Below, piece after piece: positions 9,286 through 19,514 of a DNA stretch of 64,000 nt; the first letter of the stretch is position 1, and each line of letters opens with the position of its first letter. The notes below the pieces were generated by a model. The model had not been told where the DNA came from. It was given only the letters and a program-made list of their open reading frames with translations, and searched no databases. A program made the position numbers and the translations under genes. The DNA is from Microbaculum marinum. GTDB taxonomy: Bacteria; Pseudomonadota; Alphaproteobacteria; Rhizobiales; Tepidamorphaceae. The stretch is from the NCBI RefSeq assembly GCF_042646165.1, contig NZ_JBHRTC010000015.1, one strand, 5' to 3'.

Positions 9286-9640
9286 GATCCTTCCGAAGGG
9301 GCAAGATATTGTCCGGCTCCCCTACATGAAAAATTCTCGATATTCACGCCTGAATGCCAATTTATGTGCGCGTTCATGGGCAGGATCGCCCAATACCCAA
9401 CAAGGCGCTCGCTCTACTTCAGGTTTGTCTCAACTGTCGAAGTCGAGCAGGCCACCCCATCGGGAGGGGTCGGCGTACTGGGCCGAGGCGCTGCCGCCGC
9501 AATCATTTCAAGCTTGAACCATCCCCAATATCGATTAACGTTCGTTTTTGCGCCGAGCGAGGGTCACTTCGTTGCGGACGCTAAAGGATAAGCGGCCGGG
9601 CACAGGCCCAGGCCGGATGACAGAGGGACAGGAGTTCAGC
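9286..9640. other. Divergent intergenic region between mgtE-like and Liv-type importer genes
   Basis: 355 bp that is locally more AT-rich than its surroundings and presumably carries the promoters of both neighbours. I see no convincing M-box or other riboswitch, no clear sigma70 pair and no strong palindrome. The importer's ribosome binding site (GACAGGAG) ends just before 9635. Confidence 0.5.
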
Positions 9641-10807
9641 ATGAAGAAATGGACGCTCAGCCTGGTCGGTGTCCTGTCGGCCCTCGCCGTCTCGGCGGCG
9701 CAGGCCGACGACAAGCCGGTCTTCGGGCTGGTCATGTCGTTCAGCGGCTGGTTCCAGCCGATCGACGCCGACACCATCGCCGGGGCGAAGCTGGCGGTCG
9801 AGGACATCAACGCGGCCGGGGGCGTGCTCGGCCAGCCGATCGAAATCGTCGAGTTCGACAACAAGTCGGAGCCGGCGCTCGGCGCCGACGGGGCGATCGA
9901 GGTGATCGACAAGGAGGCCAAGGCGATCCTGTTTCCGAGCGACTTCGACTTCGGCGCCCCCGGCGCCTTCGTCGCCCAGCAGAACAACGTGATCGCCTTT
10001 TCCGCGGCTTCCGACCCGAAGTTCGGGGTGAAGGGCATCGGCCCGCTGGCCTATTCGGTGTCCAACGCGGGGCAGGCTCAGGGCGCGCTGATGGCCGAAT
10101 GGGCCTACAACGACAAGGGCTGGCGGACCGCATACGTGCTGCTCGACAACACGATCTCCTATACGAAGTCGCTGTGCGGGAGCTTCGCCGAGCGCTGGAA
10201 GGAACTTGCCGGCGACGACGGTCTGGTCGGCGAGGACACGTTCCTCAACAGCGATCCCTCCGTCGCCGCGCAGGTCACGCGCATCACCAGCCTGTCCGAG
10301 CAGCCGGACATCGTCTTCCTGTGTTCCTACGCGCCCGGCGGCCCGAGCGCGATCCGGCAGATGCGCGCCGCCGGCATCGAATCGGCCATCTTGACCGGGG
10401 AGTCGATGGACGGCGACTACTGGATCGGCAGCGTGCCGGATCTCAGCAACTTCTACGTCGTGAACTACGGCTCCAAGTACGGCGACGACCCGGATCCGGA
10501 GGTCAACGCCTTCTTCGAACGCTTCGAGAAGAAGTACGGCAAGCCCGCCGACGTTTCCTACGGCCTGCGCGGCTACTCTGCGGTCCAGGCCTGGGCGAAG
10601 GCGGCCAACGAGGCCGGCTCGCTGGACGGCGACAAGGTCGCAGCCGTTCTCGACACCTTCAAGGACGAGCCGCTGGTGATCGGTCCGACGACCTTCACAC
10701 AGGAATTGCATATTGCAACGACGCGGCCGATGGCCATCATCGGCGTCGACGACGGAAAGTTCAGCGCGCAAGGCCGATACGCGGTCGAGGAGGTGCCGAA
10801 CTTCTGA
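9641..10807 (+). CDS. Branched-chain amino acid/amide-type ABC transporter substrate-binding protein
   Basis: A periplasmic solute receptor of the LivJ / Peripla_BP_6 class, 388 aa, with a signal peptide cleaved near SAAQA-DD. The body has GAKLAVEDINAAGGVLGQPI, the hallmark of this family, and the two-lobed type I fold pattern. ATG 9641 follows GACAGGAG with good spacing; an upstream in-frame start at 9548 would bury the signal peptide. It opens a five-gene importer set (receptor, two ATPases, two permeases) in tight succession. The ligand is unknown; the neighbouring hydrolases suggest an amide or ester rather than a plain amino acid. Confidence 0.93.
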   Translation: MKKWTLSLVGVLSALAVSAAQADDKPVFGLVMSFSGWFQPIDADTIAGAKLAVEDINAAGGVLGQPIEIVEFDNKSEPALGADGAIEVIDKEAKAILFPSDFDFGAPGAFVAQQNNVIAFSAASDPKFGVKGIGPLAYSVSNAGQAQGALMAEWAYNDKGWRTAYVLLDNTISYTKSLCGSFAERWKELAGDDGLVGEDTFLNSDPSVAAQVTRITSLSEQPDIVFLCSYAPGGPSAIRQMRAAGIESAILTGESMDGDYWIGSVPDLSNFYVVNYGSKYGDDPDPEVNAFFERFEKKYGKPADVSYGLRGYSAVQAWAKAANEAGSLDGDKVAAVLDTFKDEPLVIGPTTFTQELHIATTRPMAIIGVDDGKFSAQGRYAVEEVPNF

Positions 10808-10841
10808 TCGACGTACAGTCGCCGCACCGGATGGACAGCTT

Positions 10842-11560
10842 GTGGACCTCAATGCGGATTCCATAACCGTCCGGTTCGGCGGCCTGGTTGCGACCGACGG
10901 CGTGACGATCCGCGTCAGGCCGCGCCAGATCGTCGGCCTGATCGGGCCGAACGGGGCCGGCAAGACGACGCTCGTCAACGTTCTGTCCGGGTTTCAGCGC
11001 CCGAGCGCCGGGAGGGTCCGGCTGGGCGAGGAGGACCTGACCGGGCGCGCGCGTGACGGCTTTGCCAGATCCGGTATCGTGCGCACGTTCCAGGCGGTCC
11101 GCCTGTTCAGATCGATGACGGTCAGCGAAAACGTCGAGGTGGGCTACGTCAGCCGCGGCATCGCTCGTGGCGCGGCGCGCCGGAAGGCGAGGGAGCTCCT
11201 GGCAGAGTTCGACCTCGCCGACAAGGCCGACCTGCCGGCGACGGGCCTGAGCTACGGCCAGGAACGCCGCGCCGGTTTGGCCAGGGCACTGGCGATGGAG
11301 CCGCGCCATCTCCTGCTGGACGAACCCGCCGCCGGCGTCGCACCGGCCGAGGCTGACGAACTCGCGGCGACCATTCGCGGCATCCGCGACAGGTACGGAT
11401 GCGGCGTGCTCGTCATCGAACACAACATGGCGCTTGTGATGAGCCTCTGCGACCATATCCATGTTCTCGACACCGGCAGGACGATCGCTGCGGGTACGCC
11501 GGACGCCATCAGGGCCGACGAGACGGTGCGCTCTGCCTACCTGGGAGCGAGTGCCGCACG

Positions 11561-11564
<4 letters not shown>
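10842..11564 (+). CDS. LivG-type ABC transporter ATPase
   Basis: ATP-hydrolysing subunit of the importer. Walker A is GPNGAGKTT near residue 36; the signature motif is SYGQ in place of LSGG, as is usual in LivG; Walker B is HLLLDEPAAG. About 240 aa. GTG 10842 (reading VDLNADSITVRFGG) is chosen because it gives the usual LivG length and lies 34 bp after the receptor gene. It ends in an ATGA overlap with the next ATPase gene. Confidence 0.93.
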
Positions 11565-12333
<769 letters not shown>

Positions 12334-12334
<1 letters not shown>

Positions 12335-13218
12335 TGGACCGGCTCGTCCAGACACTGGTCGACGCGGTCAGCGTCGGCGGACTCTACGCCCTGACGGCGC
12401 TCGGCATCGGGCTGATCTTCGGCGTCATGCGGCTGATCAATTTCGCCCACGGCGAACTGATCATGATCGCCGGGTATGCCGTCCTGCTGATGTTCGACAT
12501 GCCGGTGGGGCTGGTCGTTATCGGAGCGCTTGCGGCTTCGGTGCTGCTGGCGCTTGCGATCGAGCGCGCCGCCTTCCGTCCCATCCGGACCGCGGATCCG
12601 CCGACGCTGCTGATCTCGTCCTTCGCCGTGAGCTTCTTCCTGCAGAAGACGATGATCCTGTTCGTCGGCTCGCGGCCGAAGGGGGTCGACTTCCTTCCGG
12701 ACCTCGCCCGGCAGGTCGAGATTGCCGGGATACGGCTGCAACTGCTGCAGATCGTCACGATCGTCGTCAGCGCGATCCTCCTGGTCGGCCTGAGCTGGTT
12801 CCTCAGGACGACGCGTCTCGGTCTCGAGATGCGCGCCGCAGCCGAGAACTTCGCAATGGCGCAGGTGTTGGGAGTGCGGGCCAATCGGGTGATCGCCACC
12901 GCCTTCGCCATCAGCGCGGTGCTGGCCGCGGTCGTGGCCTGCCTGTTCGTGGCGCAGACCGGCCTGGTTCAGCCGCGCATGGGCCTGCAACTCGTCGTCA
13001 TCGCGTTCGTCGGCACCGTGATCGGCGGGCTCGGCAGCCTGCCCGGTGCGGCGCTCGGCGGATTTCTGGTGGGCGCGACCACGATCCTCCTGCAAACCCT
13101 GCTGCCGCCCGACCTTCGGGTGTTCCGGGAAGCCTTCGTATTCGTTGCCGTCGCGCTCGTCCTGCTGCTCCGGCCGCAGGGCATAATTCCCGCGCGCGGC
13201 CTGAAGGAGCGGATCTGA
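12334..13218 (+). CDS. LivH-type ABC transporter permease
   Basis: Inner-membrane permease, 294 aa, with about eight hydrophobic segments. It begins MDRLVQTLVDAVSVGGLYAL and contains GVMRLINFAHGELIMI, the characteristic LivH stretch. It overlaps both neighbours by one base (TGATG), consistent with a single coupled operon and a LivH/LivM heterodimer. Confidence 0.94.
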
Positions 13219-14231
13219 TGGCCGGGGCACAGGTGCTGCGCCGGCTCTGGCCGTTGGTCTGCCTGATCGTGCTGGTGGTCGCCATCGGCGTCGCGGCGGA
13301 CCTTGCGCCGACGGTCCTGCAGCGCCGCATCACCCAGGCGCTGATCTATCTGGTGGCGGTGGTCGGACTCTACGTGTTCGTCGGAAATTCGGGGGTGCTG
13401 GCCTTCGGCAACGTCGCCTTCATGGCGGTCGGTGCCTATGTCTCGGCGCTCCTGACGATGTCGGCAGCGGCGAAGGGCGTCTTCCTCCCCGACCTCCCGC
13501 TCTGGCTCCGATCGGCGGAGTGGGCGCCGTTCGCGGCGGCACTGGCCGGGGGCGCGGCTGCCGCGGTGCTCGCCTTCGTGGTCGGTCTGCCGCTGATGCG
13601 CCTGTCGGGGATCTCGGCGAGCATCGCCACCTTCGCGATCCTGGTCGTGACCTACGTGGTGATCGGCAACTGGTCTTCCGTCACCGGCGGCCAGAACTCC
13701 CTGATGGGACTGCCCATCCATGTCGGCCCGTGGACCGCGACTATTGGAGCGCTGTTTGCGATCGTCGTCGCCTTCACCTACCAGGAATCGCGTTCGGCGC
13801 TACTGTTGAGGGCATCGCGCGAAGACGAGGCGGCGGCGGCGGCCTCAGGCGTCAACATGGTCCGGCACCGCATCGGCGCGTTCGTGGTCAGCGCCTTCCT
13901 GTCGGGGATTTCGGGGGTGCTGCTCGCCCATTTTCTCGGAACGGTACGGGTCGAGACGTTCTACCTCGACCTGACCTTCCTGATCGTCGCGATGCTGGTG
14001 ATCGGCGGCATGGGCAGCCTGACGGGCGCGGTGGCCGGCGCGATCGTCATTTCCGGACTGACGGAACTCCTTCGGCAGGCCGAGGTGGGTGTCACCGTCG
14101 GGACCACGACGTTCGCCGCCCCCGGCGGTCTGGGCGACGTGGTGCTGGCCCTGCTGATGCTGCTGATCATCCTGTTCCGGCCGAAGGGCATTGCCGGCGG
14201 AAAGGAGATCGGCTGGCCGTTCGGCCGATAG
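13218..14231 (+). CDS. LivM-type ABC transporter permease
   Basis: Partner permease, 337 aa, with about nine hydrophobic segments. Typical LivM features include the GNSGVLAFGNVAFMAVGAY block and a C-terminal LRPKG-like ending (LFRPKGIAGG). ATG 13218 overlaps the LivH stop. It converges on the MBL-fold hydrolase gene with a 30-bp gap and no obvious terminator. Confidence 0.93.
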   Translation: MAGAQVLRRLWPLVCLIVLVVAIGVAADLAPTVLQRRITQALIYLVAVVGLYVFVGNSGVLAFGNVAFMAVGAYVSALLTMSAAAKGVFLPDLPLWLRSAEWAPFAAALAGGAAAAVLAFVVGLPLMRLSGISASIATFAILVVTYVVIGNWSSVTGGQNSLMGLPIHVGPWTATIGALFAIVVAFTYQESRSALLLRASREDEAAAAASGVNMVRHRIGAFVVSAFLSGISGVLLAHFLGTVRVETFYLDLTFLIVAMLVIGGMGSLTGAVAGAIVISGLTELLRQAEVGVTVGTTTFAAPGGLGDVVLALLMLLIILFRPKGIAGGKEIGWPFGR

Positions 14232-14261
14232 CGTCCGCGCGGGCGACCTTTGCGATCGGCC

Positions 14262-15164
14262 TCAGGACACCGTCGCGTAGTAGCGGATCGCGAAGTCGAT
14301 CCATTCCGGTGCGTCCCAATCGGGATGCTCGGAGCGGATGACCGGCGCAAGCTCTCTGACGATCGTGTCGGCGTCCTTGCCCGCCTTGCGCTCGGCGCCG
14401 ACCCGGGCCGCCAGATCGACCATGTAGCCGCGCACGGCCGAAAGTATGCTCGGGCCGCCGATATCGCCGTGACCCGGCACGACGATGGCGGGATCGAGGG
14501 CCTCCAGTTCGGACAGGATCTCGACCCAGCGCGCCGCGTCCAGATCCGCGTCTTCGGGAGGAAACCACGGGAAGATCGGAAAGATCCGCTCTTCGGCCAG
14601 GTCGCCGGTGAAGAGGACGCGCTCCGCGGGAAGCCAGACGATCTGGTCGCCCTTGGTGTGGGCGAGCCCCCAGGTGCGAAATTCGACCGTCCGGCCGCCC
14701 AGATCGAGTTCGGCGGAACGGCCCTCGTAGACCCGGTCCGGCATCACGATCTCGGTCCCTTCGAGTGCCTCTGCGACGGCGGGGCCGAAGGTCTTGAACA
14801 TGCCGAGATACGGCGCGCCCTTCTGCGCAAGTTCGTCCCGCTGGGCGGCGTTGTAGAAGATCTCGGCCTCTCCTCTGAACGCCTGGGCGCCGTATCCGTG
14901 CTCAGGGTGGAAGTGGGTCAGCGTCAGGATCAGTCGCCGGTCGCCCGCCACCCTGCGCGCCGCCTCGAGAACCTTCGCGCCGTTCGCCGGTCCCATCCCG
15001 GTGTCGACGACGAGCACCGCCTCGGAGCCGGCGACGATCCCGATATTCGGCACCAGCGGCACGCGTTTGTCGTCGATGATCCAGACGCCCGCAGCGATCT
15101 CCTTCAGGCCTGTCGGATCGACGGTCGGCGGGGGCGGGCCCTGCATATCGGCTGCATCGGTCAT
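14262..15164 (-). CDS. MBL-fold metallohydrolase with an HxHxEH metal motif
   Basis: A 300-aa metallo-beta-lactamase-fold hydrolase. The metal-binding motif reads THFHPEHGYG, so the usual Asp of HxHxDH is Glu. Further ligands are plausible at LAHTKGD, LFTGDL and VPGHGD, so the active site otherwise looks intact. No signal peptide is seen, so the protein is probably cytoplasmic. It is convergent with the Liv-type operon and divergent from the isochorismatase-fold gene. Substrate unknown; the class includes lactonases, thioesterases and glyoxalases. Confidence 0.85.
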   Translation of the reverse strand: MTDAADMQGPPPPTVDPTGLKEIAAGVWIIDDKRVPLVPNIGIVAGSEAVLVVDTGMGPANGAKVLEAARRVAGDRRLILTLTHFHPEHGYGAQAFRGEAEIFYNAAQRDELAQKGAPYLGMFKTFGPAVAEALEGTEIVMPDRVYEGRSAELDLGGRTVEFRTWGLAHTKGDQIVWLPAERVLFTGDLAEERIFPIFPWFPPEDADLDAARWVEILSELEALDPAIVVPGHGDIGGPSILSAVRGYMVDLAARVGAERKAGKDADTIVRELAPVIRSEHPDWDAPEWIDFAIRYYATVS

Positions 15165-15192
15165 TGTGGCGGTCTGCTCCGTTCTGGTTCAC

Positions 15193-15206
15193 ATTGCATG
15201 TGCAAT
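15193..15206. promoter_or_regulatory. Palindrome in the divergent promoter region (candidate operator)
   Basis: ATTGCATGTGCAAT has perfect 6-bp arms around a 2-bp centre. It lies between the start codons of the MBL-fold gene (15164) and the isochorismatase-fold gene (15257). A dimeric repressor such as the nearby TetR protein is a candidate binder, by inference from position only. Confidence 0.4.
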
Positions 15207-15256
15207 CGTGTTTGCTTCAAGCTTAAAATGAATACCATACGTTTTTGGAGATTACG

Positions 15257-15832
15257 ATGCCCAGCGCGCTGATCGCATTGCACTATCAGAACGACATCTG
15301 CCATCCCGACGGGCGTATTCCGTTTTCCCTGGATCGTGACGGTCCGGAACCGGCCCGATTCCTCGAAGCAAGCCGCGGGCTGATCGATTCAGCGCGGGAA
15401 AAGGGCTGGTCGGTCGTCCATGTCCACATCGCGTTTGCGCCGGACTATTCCGACCTTCCGCGCAACTGCCGGCTGTTCAATGCGGTGGAGCAACTGGGTG
15501 CCGTCAAGCGTGGGTCCTGGGGTGCGGCGCCGATGAGGGGATTCGAGCCCCGCGAGGACGATGTCGTCCTCGTCCACAGCGGCAACAACGCGTTTCACGG
15601 CACGGGTCTCGACGAAATCCTCCGCGAGCGGGGCATCGACACGATCGTGGTGACAGGCCTTGCGACGCAGTTCTCGGTGGAGCACACCGTGCGGCACGCC
15701 ACCGACCTCGGCTACCGGGTGACTGTCGTCCGCGACTGCTGCACATCCGGAAACGGTGCGGCGCACACGGCCTCGCTCGAGGTCATGTCGTACCTTGCGA
15801 GCATTACCGACAGCAGGACGATCGATCTGTAG
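15257..15832 (+). CDS. Isochorismatase-fold protein with all three catalytic positions replaced
   Basis: 191 aa, recognisable by YQNDICHPDG near the N-terminus, NAFHGTGLDEILRERG in the middle and VVTGLATQFSVEHTVRHA near the C-terminus. In cysteine hydrolases of this fold the catalytic Asp, Lys and Cys stand just before QND, about five residues before the AF, and just before VE. Here those positions are His, His and Ser. It may therefore be a pseudoenzyme, a binding protein, or use other chemistry as EntB-type isochorismatases do. ATG 15257 has GGAG 6 nt upstream. It abuts the convergent TetR gene with no spacer. Confidence 0.82.
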   Translation: MPSALIALHYQNDICHPDGRIPFSLDRDGPEPARFLEASRGLIDSAREKGWSVVHVHIAFAPDYSDLPRNCRLFNAVEQLGAVKRGSWGAAPMRGFEPREDDVVLVHSGNNAFHGTGLDEILRERGIDTIVVTGLATQFSVEHTVRHATDLGYRVTVVRDCCTSGNGAAHTASLEVMSYLASITDSRTIDL

Positions 15833-16474
15833 TCAGGCCGGTTTTTCTGGCCGCCCGGGGTCACCGGGAGGAGGCACTGCCGACAGCTTCGGCGCCGTAT
15901 CGCTGCCGAGGATCAGGTCGGTCATGGTGTCGATCGCGGTGCGCATCTTCTCGGCCCGTACTCCAAGATAGGAACGTACCGCGAAGCCGTCGAATGCCAT
16001 GAAGATCACGTGGGCCATCTGGGCATGATCGGTACGGTTGCGCCGGGACGGCGGCAGCGAGGCCCGCAGGATGCCTGCGACGCGGGACTCGCACCAGTCC
16101 AGCAGCTCTCCGCTGTAGCCGTCCGTGGGCGTTGCGGTGGAGACCGCCTGGATCAGGTTGTTGGCGAAGAAATTGCATTCGCTGGGGATATCGAGCCAGA
16201 TCACCTCGACGATCCGCCGCACCTTCGCGCGATATCCCGATACCTGCTCGATCTCCCGTTCGAGCCGGACGAGACGTTCCTTCAGCCAGGGCTCGTAGAC
16301 GCAATAGAACAGCTCGAGTTTCGAACCGAAATAGATGTAGATTCCCGAGGGGGCGACGCCCGCCACCCGGCCGATCTCTGCGATCGACGTGCGGGCGTAG
16401 CTCTTTTCCTCGAACAGCGTGAACGCCGCATCGAGGATCGCGTCACGCACTTCAGCTTTCTTGACCTGAACCAT
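15833..16474 (-). CDS. TetR/AcrR family transcriptional regulator
   Basis: 213 aa. The N-terminal TetR helix-turn-helix is clear: RDAILDAAFTLFEEKSYART, then IAEIGRVAGVAPSGIYIYF. The C-terminal ligand domain is unrecognised and ends in a Pro-rich tail. It sits stop-to-stop with the isochorismatase-fold gene and divergent from poxB, so likely targets are its own promoter, poxB, or the importer/hydrolase block. Ligand unknown. Confidence 0.9.
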   Translation of the reverse strand: MVQVKKAEVRDAILDAAFTLFEEKSYARTSIAEIGRVAGVAPSGIYIYFGSKLELFYCVYEPWLKERLVRLEREIEQVSGYRAKVRRIVEVIWLDIPSECNFFANNLIQAVSTATPTDGYSGELLDWCESRVAGILRASLPPSRRNRTDHAQMAHVIFMAFDGFAVRSYLGVRAEKMRTAIDTMTDLILGSDTAPKLSAVPPPGDPGRPEKPA

Positions 16475-16790
16475 TTATCGGTTTCGCCATACATCCACCG
16501 GCCGCATGACCTCGCTACCGCACCGGGACGTCTTCGGCGCCGGCGCTGCACGCGGTGTGGAAATCATCGATTGTATGGACCCGGCGATATCGCCAGCCCG
16601 TCGGACACCGCGAACCTATCCTGAATGCCCGGACCGTCAAACCCAAAACCGAGTATCGGGCTGCGGGAGCGTTGTGCAGGAGTGATTGGCGGCTGATCGC
16701 ATCGCCTCGGCATTTACGTGTGTGCCGACTGAAAATATGGTCGGCGACGTTCAGGATCGGGCGCCACCATCAACAGGGAGAACTCTGACA
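16475..16790. other. Divergent intergenic region between the TetR gene and poxB
   Basis: 316 bp expected to hold both promoters. I see no convincing sigma70 pair or long palindrome. The only clear element is the AGGGAG ribosome binding site about 10 nt before the poxB GTG. Confidence 0.4.
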
Positions 16791-18506
16791 GTGACCAAGA
16801 CAGTTGCGGACGTGATGGTGGAAGCCCTGATGGAAGCGGGCGCCAGGCGCTGCTACGGCATCGTGGGTGATACCCTCAACTACGTCACCGACTCGATGCG
16901 GCGGAAGGGCATGGACTGGATCCACGTCCGCCACGAAGAGGTGGCCGGTTTCGCCGCCGGGGCGGATTCCTATATGACCGGGGAACTGACGCTGTGCGCC
17001 GGCTCCACCGGCCCGGGCAGCCTGCATTTCATCAACGGGATCTTCGAAAGCCACCGCAATGGCGCGCCGGTCGTACTGATCGCCTCGCAGATCGACAGCG
17101 TCCAGGAAGGCTTCGATTTTCCCCAGTCCGTCGACCAGAAGAAGATCTACGAGCAGTGCTCCGTGTTCTGCGAGTACATCGCCCATCCCGACCAGGCGCG
17201 GCGGATCACGGTGATGGCGGCGCAGGCGGCGCTGACCAAACGCGGCGTCGCCGTGATCGTCGTCAACGGAGATACCACCAAGGCCAGGACGGCGGACTCG
17301 ATCCACTGGAGCGTGTCGGTGCCCGATCCGGTACTGCGGCCGCGCGAGGAGGAACTCGACAAGCTCGTCGACATGATCGGTGCGGCCAAGAAGATCACCA
17401 TCTATGGCGGCTACGGCTGCCGCGACGCCCATGACGAGGTCGTTGCGCTGGCCGCGAAACTGAAGGCGCCGGTCGCCCACACATCGCGAGCCAAGGAGTT
17501 TCTCGAGTACGACAATCCATTCGACGTCTCGATGACAGGGATCATCGGCATCAAGTCGGGCTTCGAGGCGGTGGAAAACTGCGATCTCCTGTTGTGCCTG
17601 GGGACCAACTTCGCGTGGACGCAATTCTACCCGAAGGACGCCAGGATCGTTCAGATCGACAACGATCCGACCCATATCGGCCGTCGCGTTCCCGTGGCGC
17701 TCGGGCTCGTCGGCAACGTCAAGGACACTATCGCGGCGCTCCTGCCGAAGCTCGAGGAGCGCAGCGACGACAGCTTCCTGCAGAAATGCCTGAAGGAGCA
17801 CCAGTCGAGTCTGAAGGAGCTGGACGACCAGACGAAGGAGAAATCTCCCGACCTGATCCATCCCCAGTTCGTCGCCAAGACACTCGACGGGCTGGCGGCC
17901 GACGACGCCATCTTCACCTGCGACGTCGGTACGCCGTTCGTCTGGATGCTTCGCTACATCCGCGCCAACGGCAGGCGCCGCTTCCTGACGAGCCTGCTGC
18001 ACGGCTCGATGGCCAATGGCTATCCAATGGCCATCGGTTGCCAGAAATCGCATCCCGGCCGCCAGGTCATCGCGATGTGCGGCGACGGCGGCATGACCAT
18101 GCTGATGGGCGATCTTCTGACGCTGGTGCAGGAGGAACTGCCGGTGAAGCTCGTGGTGTTCCAGAACAACACGCTCGGCTTCGTCGAGATGGAGATGAAG
18201 GTCGAAGGACTGCTCGACAGCTACACCGGACTCAAGAACCCCGATTTCGGCGCGGTCGCCCGGGCGTGCGGACTTTACGGCGCCCGCGTCGACAACGCCG
18301 ACGATCTCGAGGGTGCGATGCGCGAATGGCTGGCGCAGCCCGGGCCGGCCCTGCTCGACGTCGCGGTCAATCGGATGGAGCTGGTGATGCCGCCGATCGT
18401 CGAGGCAAGCGAGGTCGTGTCGACGGCGATCTACGGCGCCAAGGCGGTGCTGGACGGCCGGCTGAGCGACGTCTGGAAGCTGGTCGACAGCAACGTGCTG
18501 AAGTAG
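16791..18506 (+). CDS. poxB: PoxB-type thiamine-diphosphate enzyme (pyruvate:quinone oxidoreductase family)
   Basis: Probably oxidatively decarboxylates pyruvate to acetate and CO2, passing electrons to quinone at the membrane. The length (571 aa) matches E. coli PoxB. The ThDP-activating Glu is in VRHEEVAGFAAGA (about residue 49), followed by AGSTGPGSLHFINGIF. The cofactor/Mg2+ motif is CGDGG near residue 431, ending in FQNN. GTG 16791 has an AGGGAG ribosome binding site; an upstream ATG at 16737 would add residues not expected for the family. Acetolactate synthase-like or oxalyl/sulfo-substrate relatives cannot be fully excluded. Confidence 0.87.
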   Translation: MTKTVADVMVEALMEAGARRCYGIVGDTLNYVTDSMRRKGMDWIHVRHEEVAGFAAGADSYMTGELTLCAGSTGPGSLHFINGIFESHRNGAPVVLIASQIDSVQEGFDFPQSVDQKKIYEQCSVFCEYIAHPDQARRITVMAAQAALTKRGVAVIVVNGDTTKARTADSIHWSVSVPDPVLRPREEELDKLVDMIGAAKKITIYGGYGCRDAHDEVVALAAKLKAPVAHTSRAKEFLEYDNPFDVSMTGIIGIKSGFEAVENCDLLLCLGTNFAWTQFYPKDARIVQIDNDPTHIGRRVPVALGLVGNVKDTIAALLPKLEERSDDSFLQKCLKEHQSSLKELDDQTKEKSPDLIHPQFVAKTLDGLAADDAIFTCDVGTPFVWMLRYIRANGRRRFLTSLLHGSMANGYPMAIGCQKSHPGRQVIAMCGDGGMTMLMGDLLTLVQEELPVKLVVFQNNTLGFVEMEMKVEGLLDSYTGLKNPDFGAVARACGLYGARVDNADDLEGAMREWLAQPGPALLDVAVNRMELVMPPIVEASEVVSTAIYGAKAVLDGRLSDVWKLVDSNVLK

Positions 18507-18527
18507 CAGGCGCCCGGGACGGGAGGG

Positions 18528-19508
18528 TCAGCGCAGGAGTTTTTCCCGCCCGTAGAGCAGAAGCATGGCGACGATGACTGCACCGTAGATGATCTGGCGG
18601 CCGGCCTCGGGCATCTGCATGACCGACAGGATCGACTGCAGCAGCGTGATCAGGATGACCCCGGCGACCGTGCCGAGATAGGTTCCCCGGCCGCCGAGGA
18701 TCGAGGTGCCGCCGAGGACCACGGCCGCGATCGCCGGCAGCAGGTAGGGGTCGCCCATCGCCTGCGCCGCCTTGCTGGCGTACCCCGCCAGCAGCACGCC
18801 GCCGAAGGCGCTGAGACCGCCCGCCGTGGCGAACACGAGCATCACCGCGCGCCGGGCGTCGATCCCGGACAGATAGGCGGCGCGCTCCTGGTTGCCGATC
18901 CCGTAGATCGATCGTCCGAAGGTCGTCCGCGTCAGGACGAACACCGCGACCGCGCCGACGACGCCCCAGACCAGCACGGCGTTCGGCACGCCGGGAATGA
19001 TGAAGCCGGTCGCCAGGTAGCGCATGGCGCCGGACGCCGCGTCCTGCGGCGAGAAGCCGCCGGTGTGCACCACCATCAGCCCCTGCGCCACCGCGTTGAC
19101 GGCGAGCGTGATGATCATCGAGGGGATGCGCAGATAGGCGACGCCGATGCCGCTGACGAGCCCGAGAATGACGCCGCACAAGACGCCGAAGGGGATCGCC
19201 AGTGCCTCGCCGAGAGGACCGTACGCCGCCATCGCCGTCGACATCATGCCGCCGACCGCAACCACCCACGGTACGGAGAGATCGATATGGCCGAGCAGGA
19301 TGACCATCATCATGCCCGTCGCGATCACGCCGAGGAAGGACGCCACCTTCAACTGCTGCAACAGATATTCCGGCGACAGGAAGCTCGACGAGTAGAGACT
19401 GCCGACCAGCAGCAGAGCGACGATGCACCCGAACGCGATGAGGACGGCCGGATCGATCCGGCGGAACATAGGCACGCGCGAGGTCTGGCTCAGGTGATCG
19501 CTGCTCAT
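18528..19508 (-). CDS. Ribose/xylose-type ABC transporter permease (second)
   Basis: 326 aa, with about nine hydrophobic segments. RbsC-family features include GMMMVILLGHIDLSVPWVVA and NQERAAYLSGIDARR. It is the last gene of a four-gene sugar importer transcribed leftwards, starting 6 nt beyond the stop of the first permease. It converges on poxB with a 21-bp gap. Confidence 0.92.
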   Translation of the reverse strand: MSSDHLSQTSRVPMFRRIDPAVLIAFGCIVALLLVGSLYSSSFLSPEYLLQQLKVASFLGVIATGMMMVILLGHIDLSVPWVVAVGGMMSTAMAAYGPLGEALAIPFGVLCGVILGLVSGIGVAYLRIPSMIITLAVNAVAQGLMVVHTGGFSPQDAASGAMRYLATGFIIPGVPNAVLVWGVVGAVAVFVLTRTTFGRSIYGIGNQERAAYLSGIDARRAVMLVFATAGGLSAFGGVLLAGYASKAAQAMGDPYLLPAIAAVVLGGTSILGGRGTYLGTVAGVILITLLQSILSVMQMPEAGRQIIYGAVIVAMLLLYGREKLLR

Positions 19509-19514
19509 GATCGT

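Noticed and set aside
9286..9640. Mg2+ riboswitch (M-box) upstream of the mgtE-like gene
   Set aside because: No recognisable conserved helices or loops could be picked out by eye on the minus strand; a covariance-model search would be needed to claim one.
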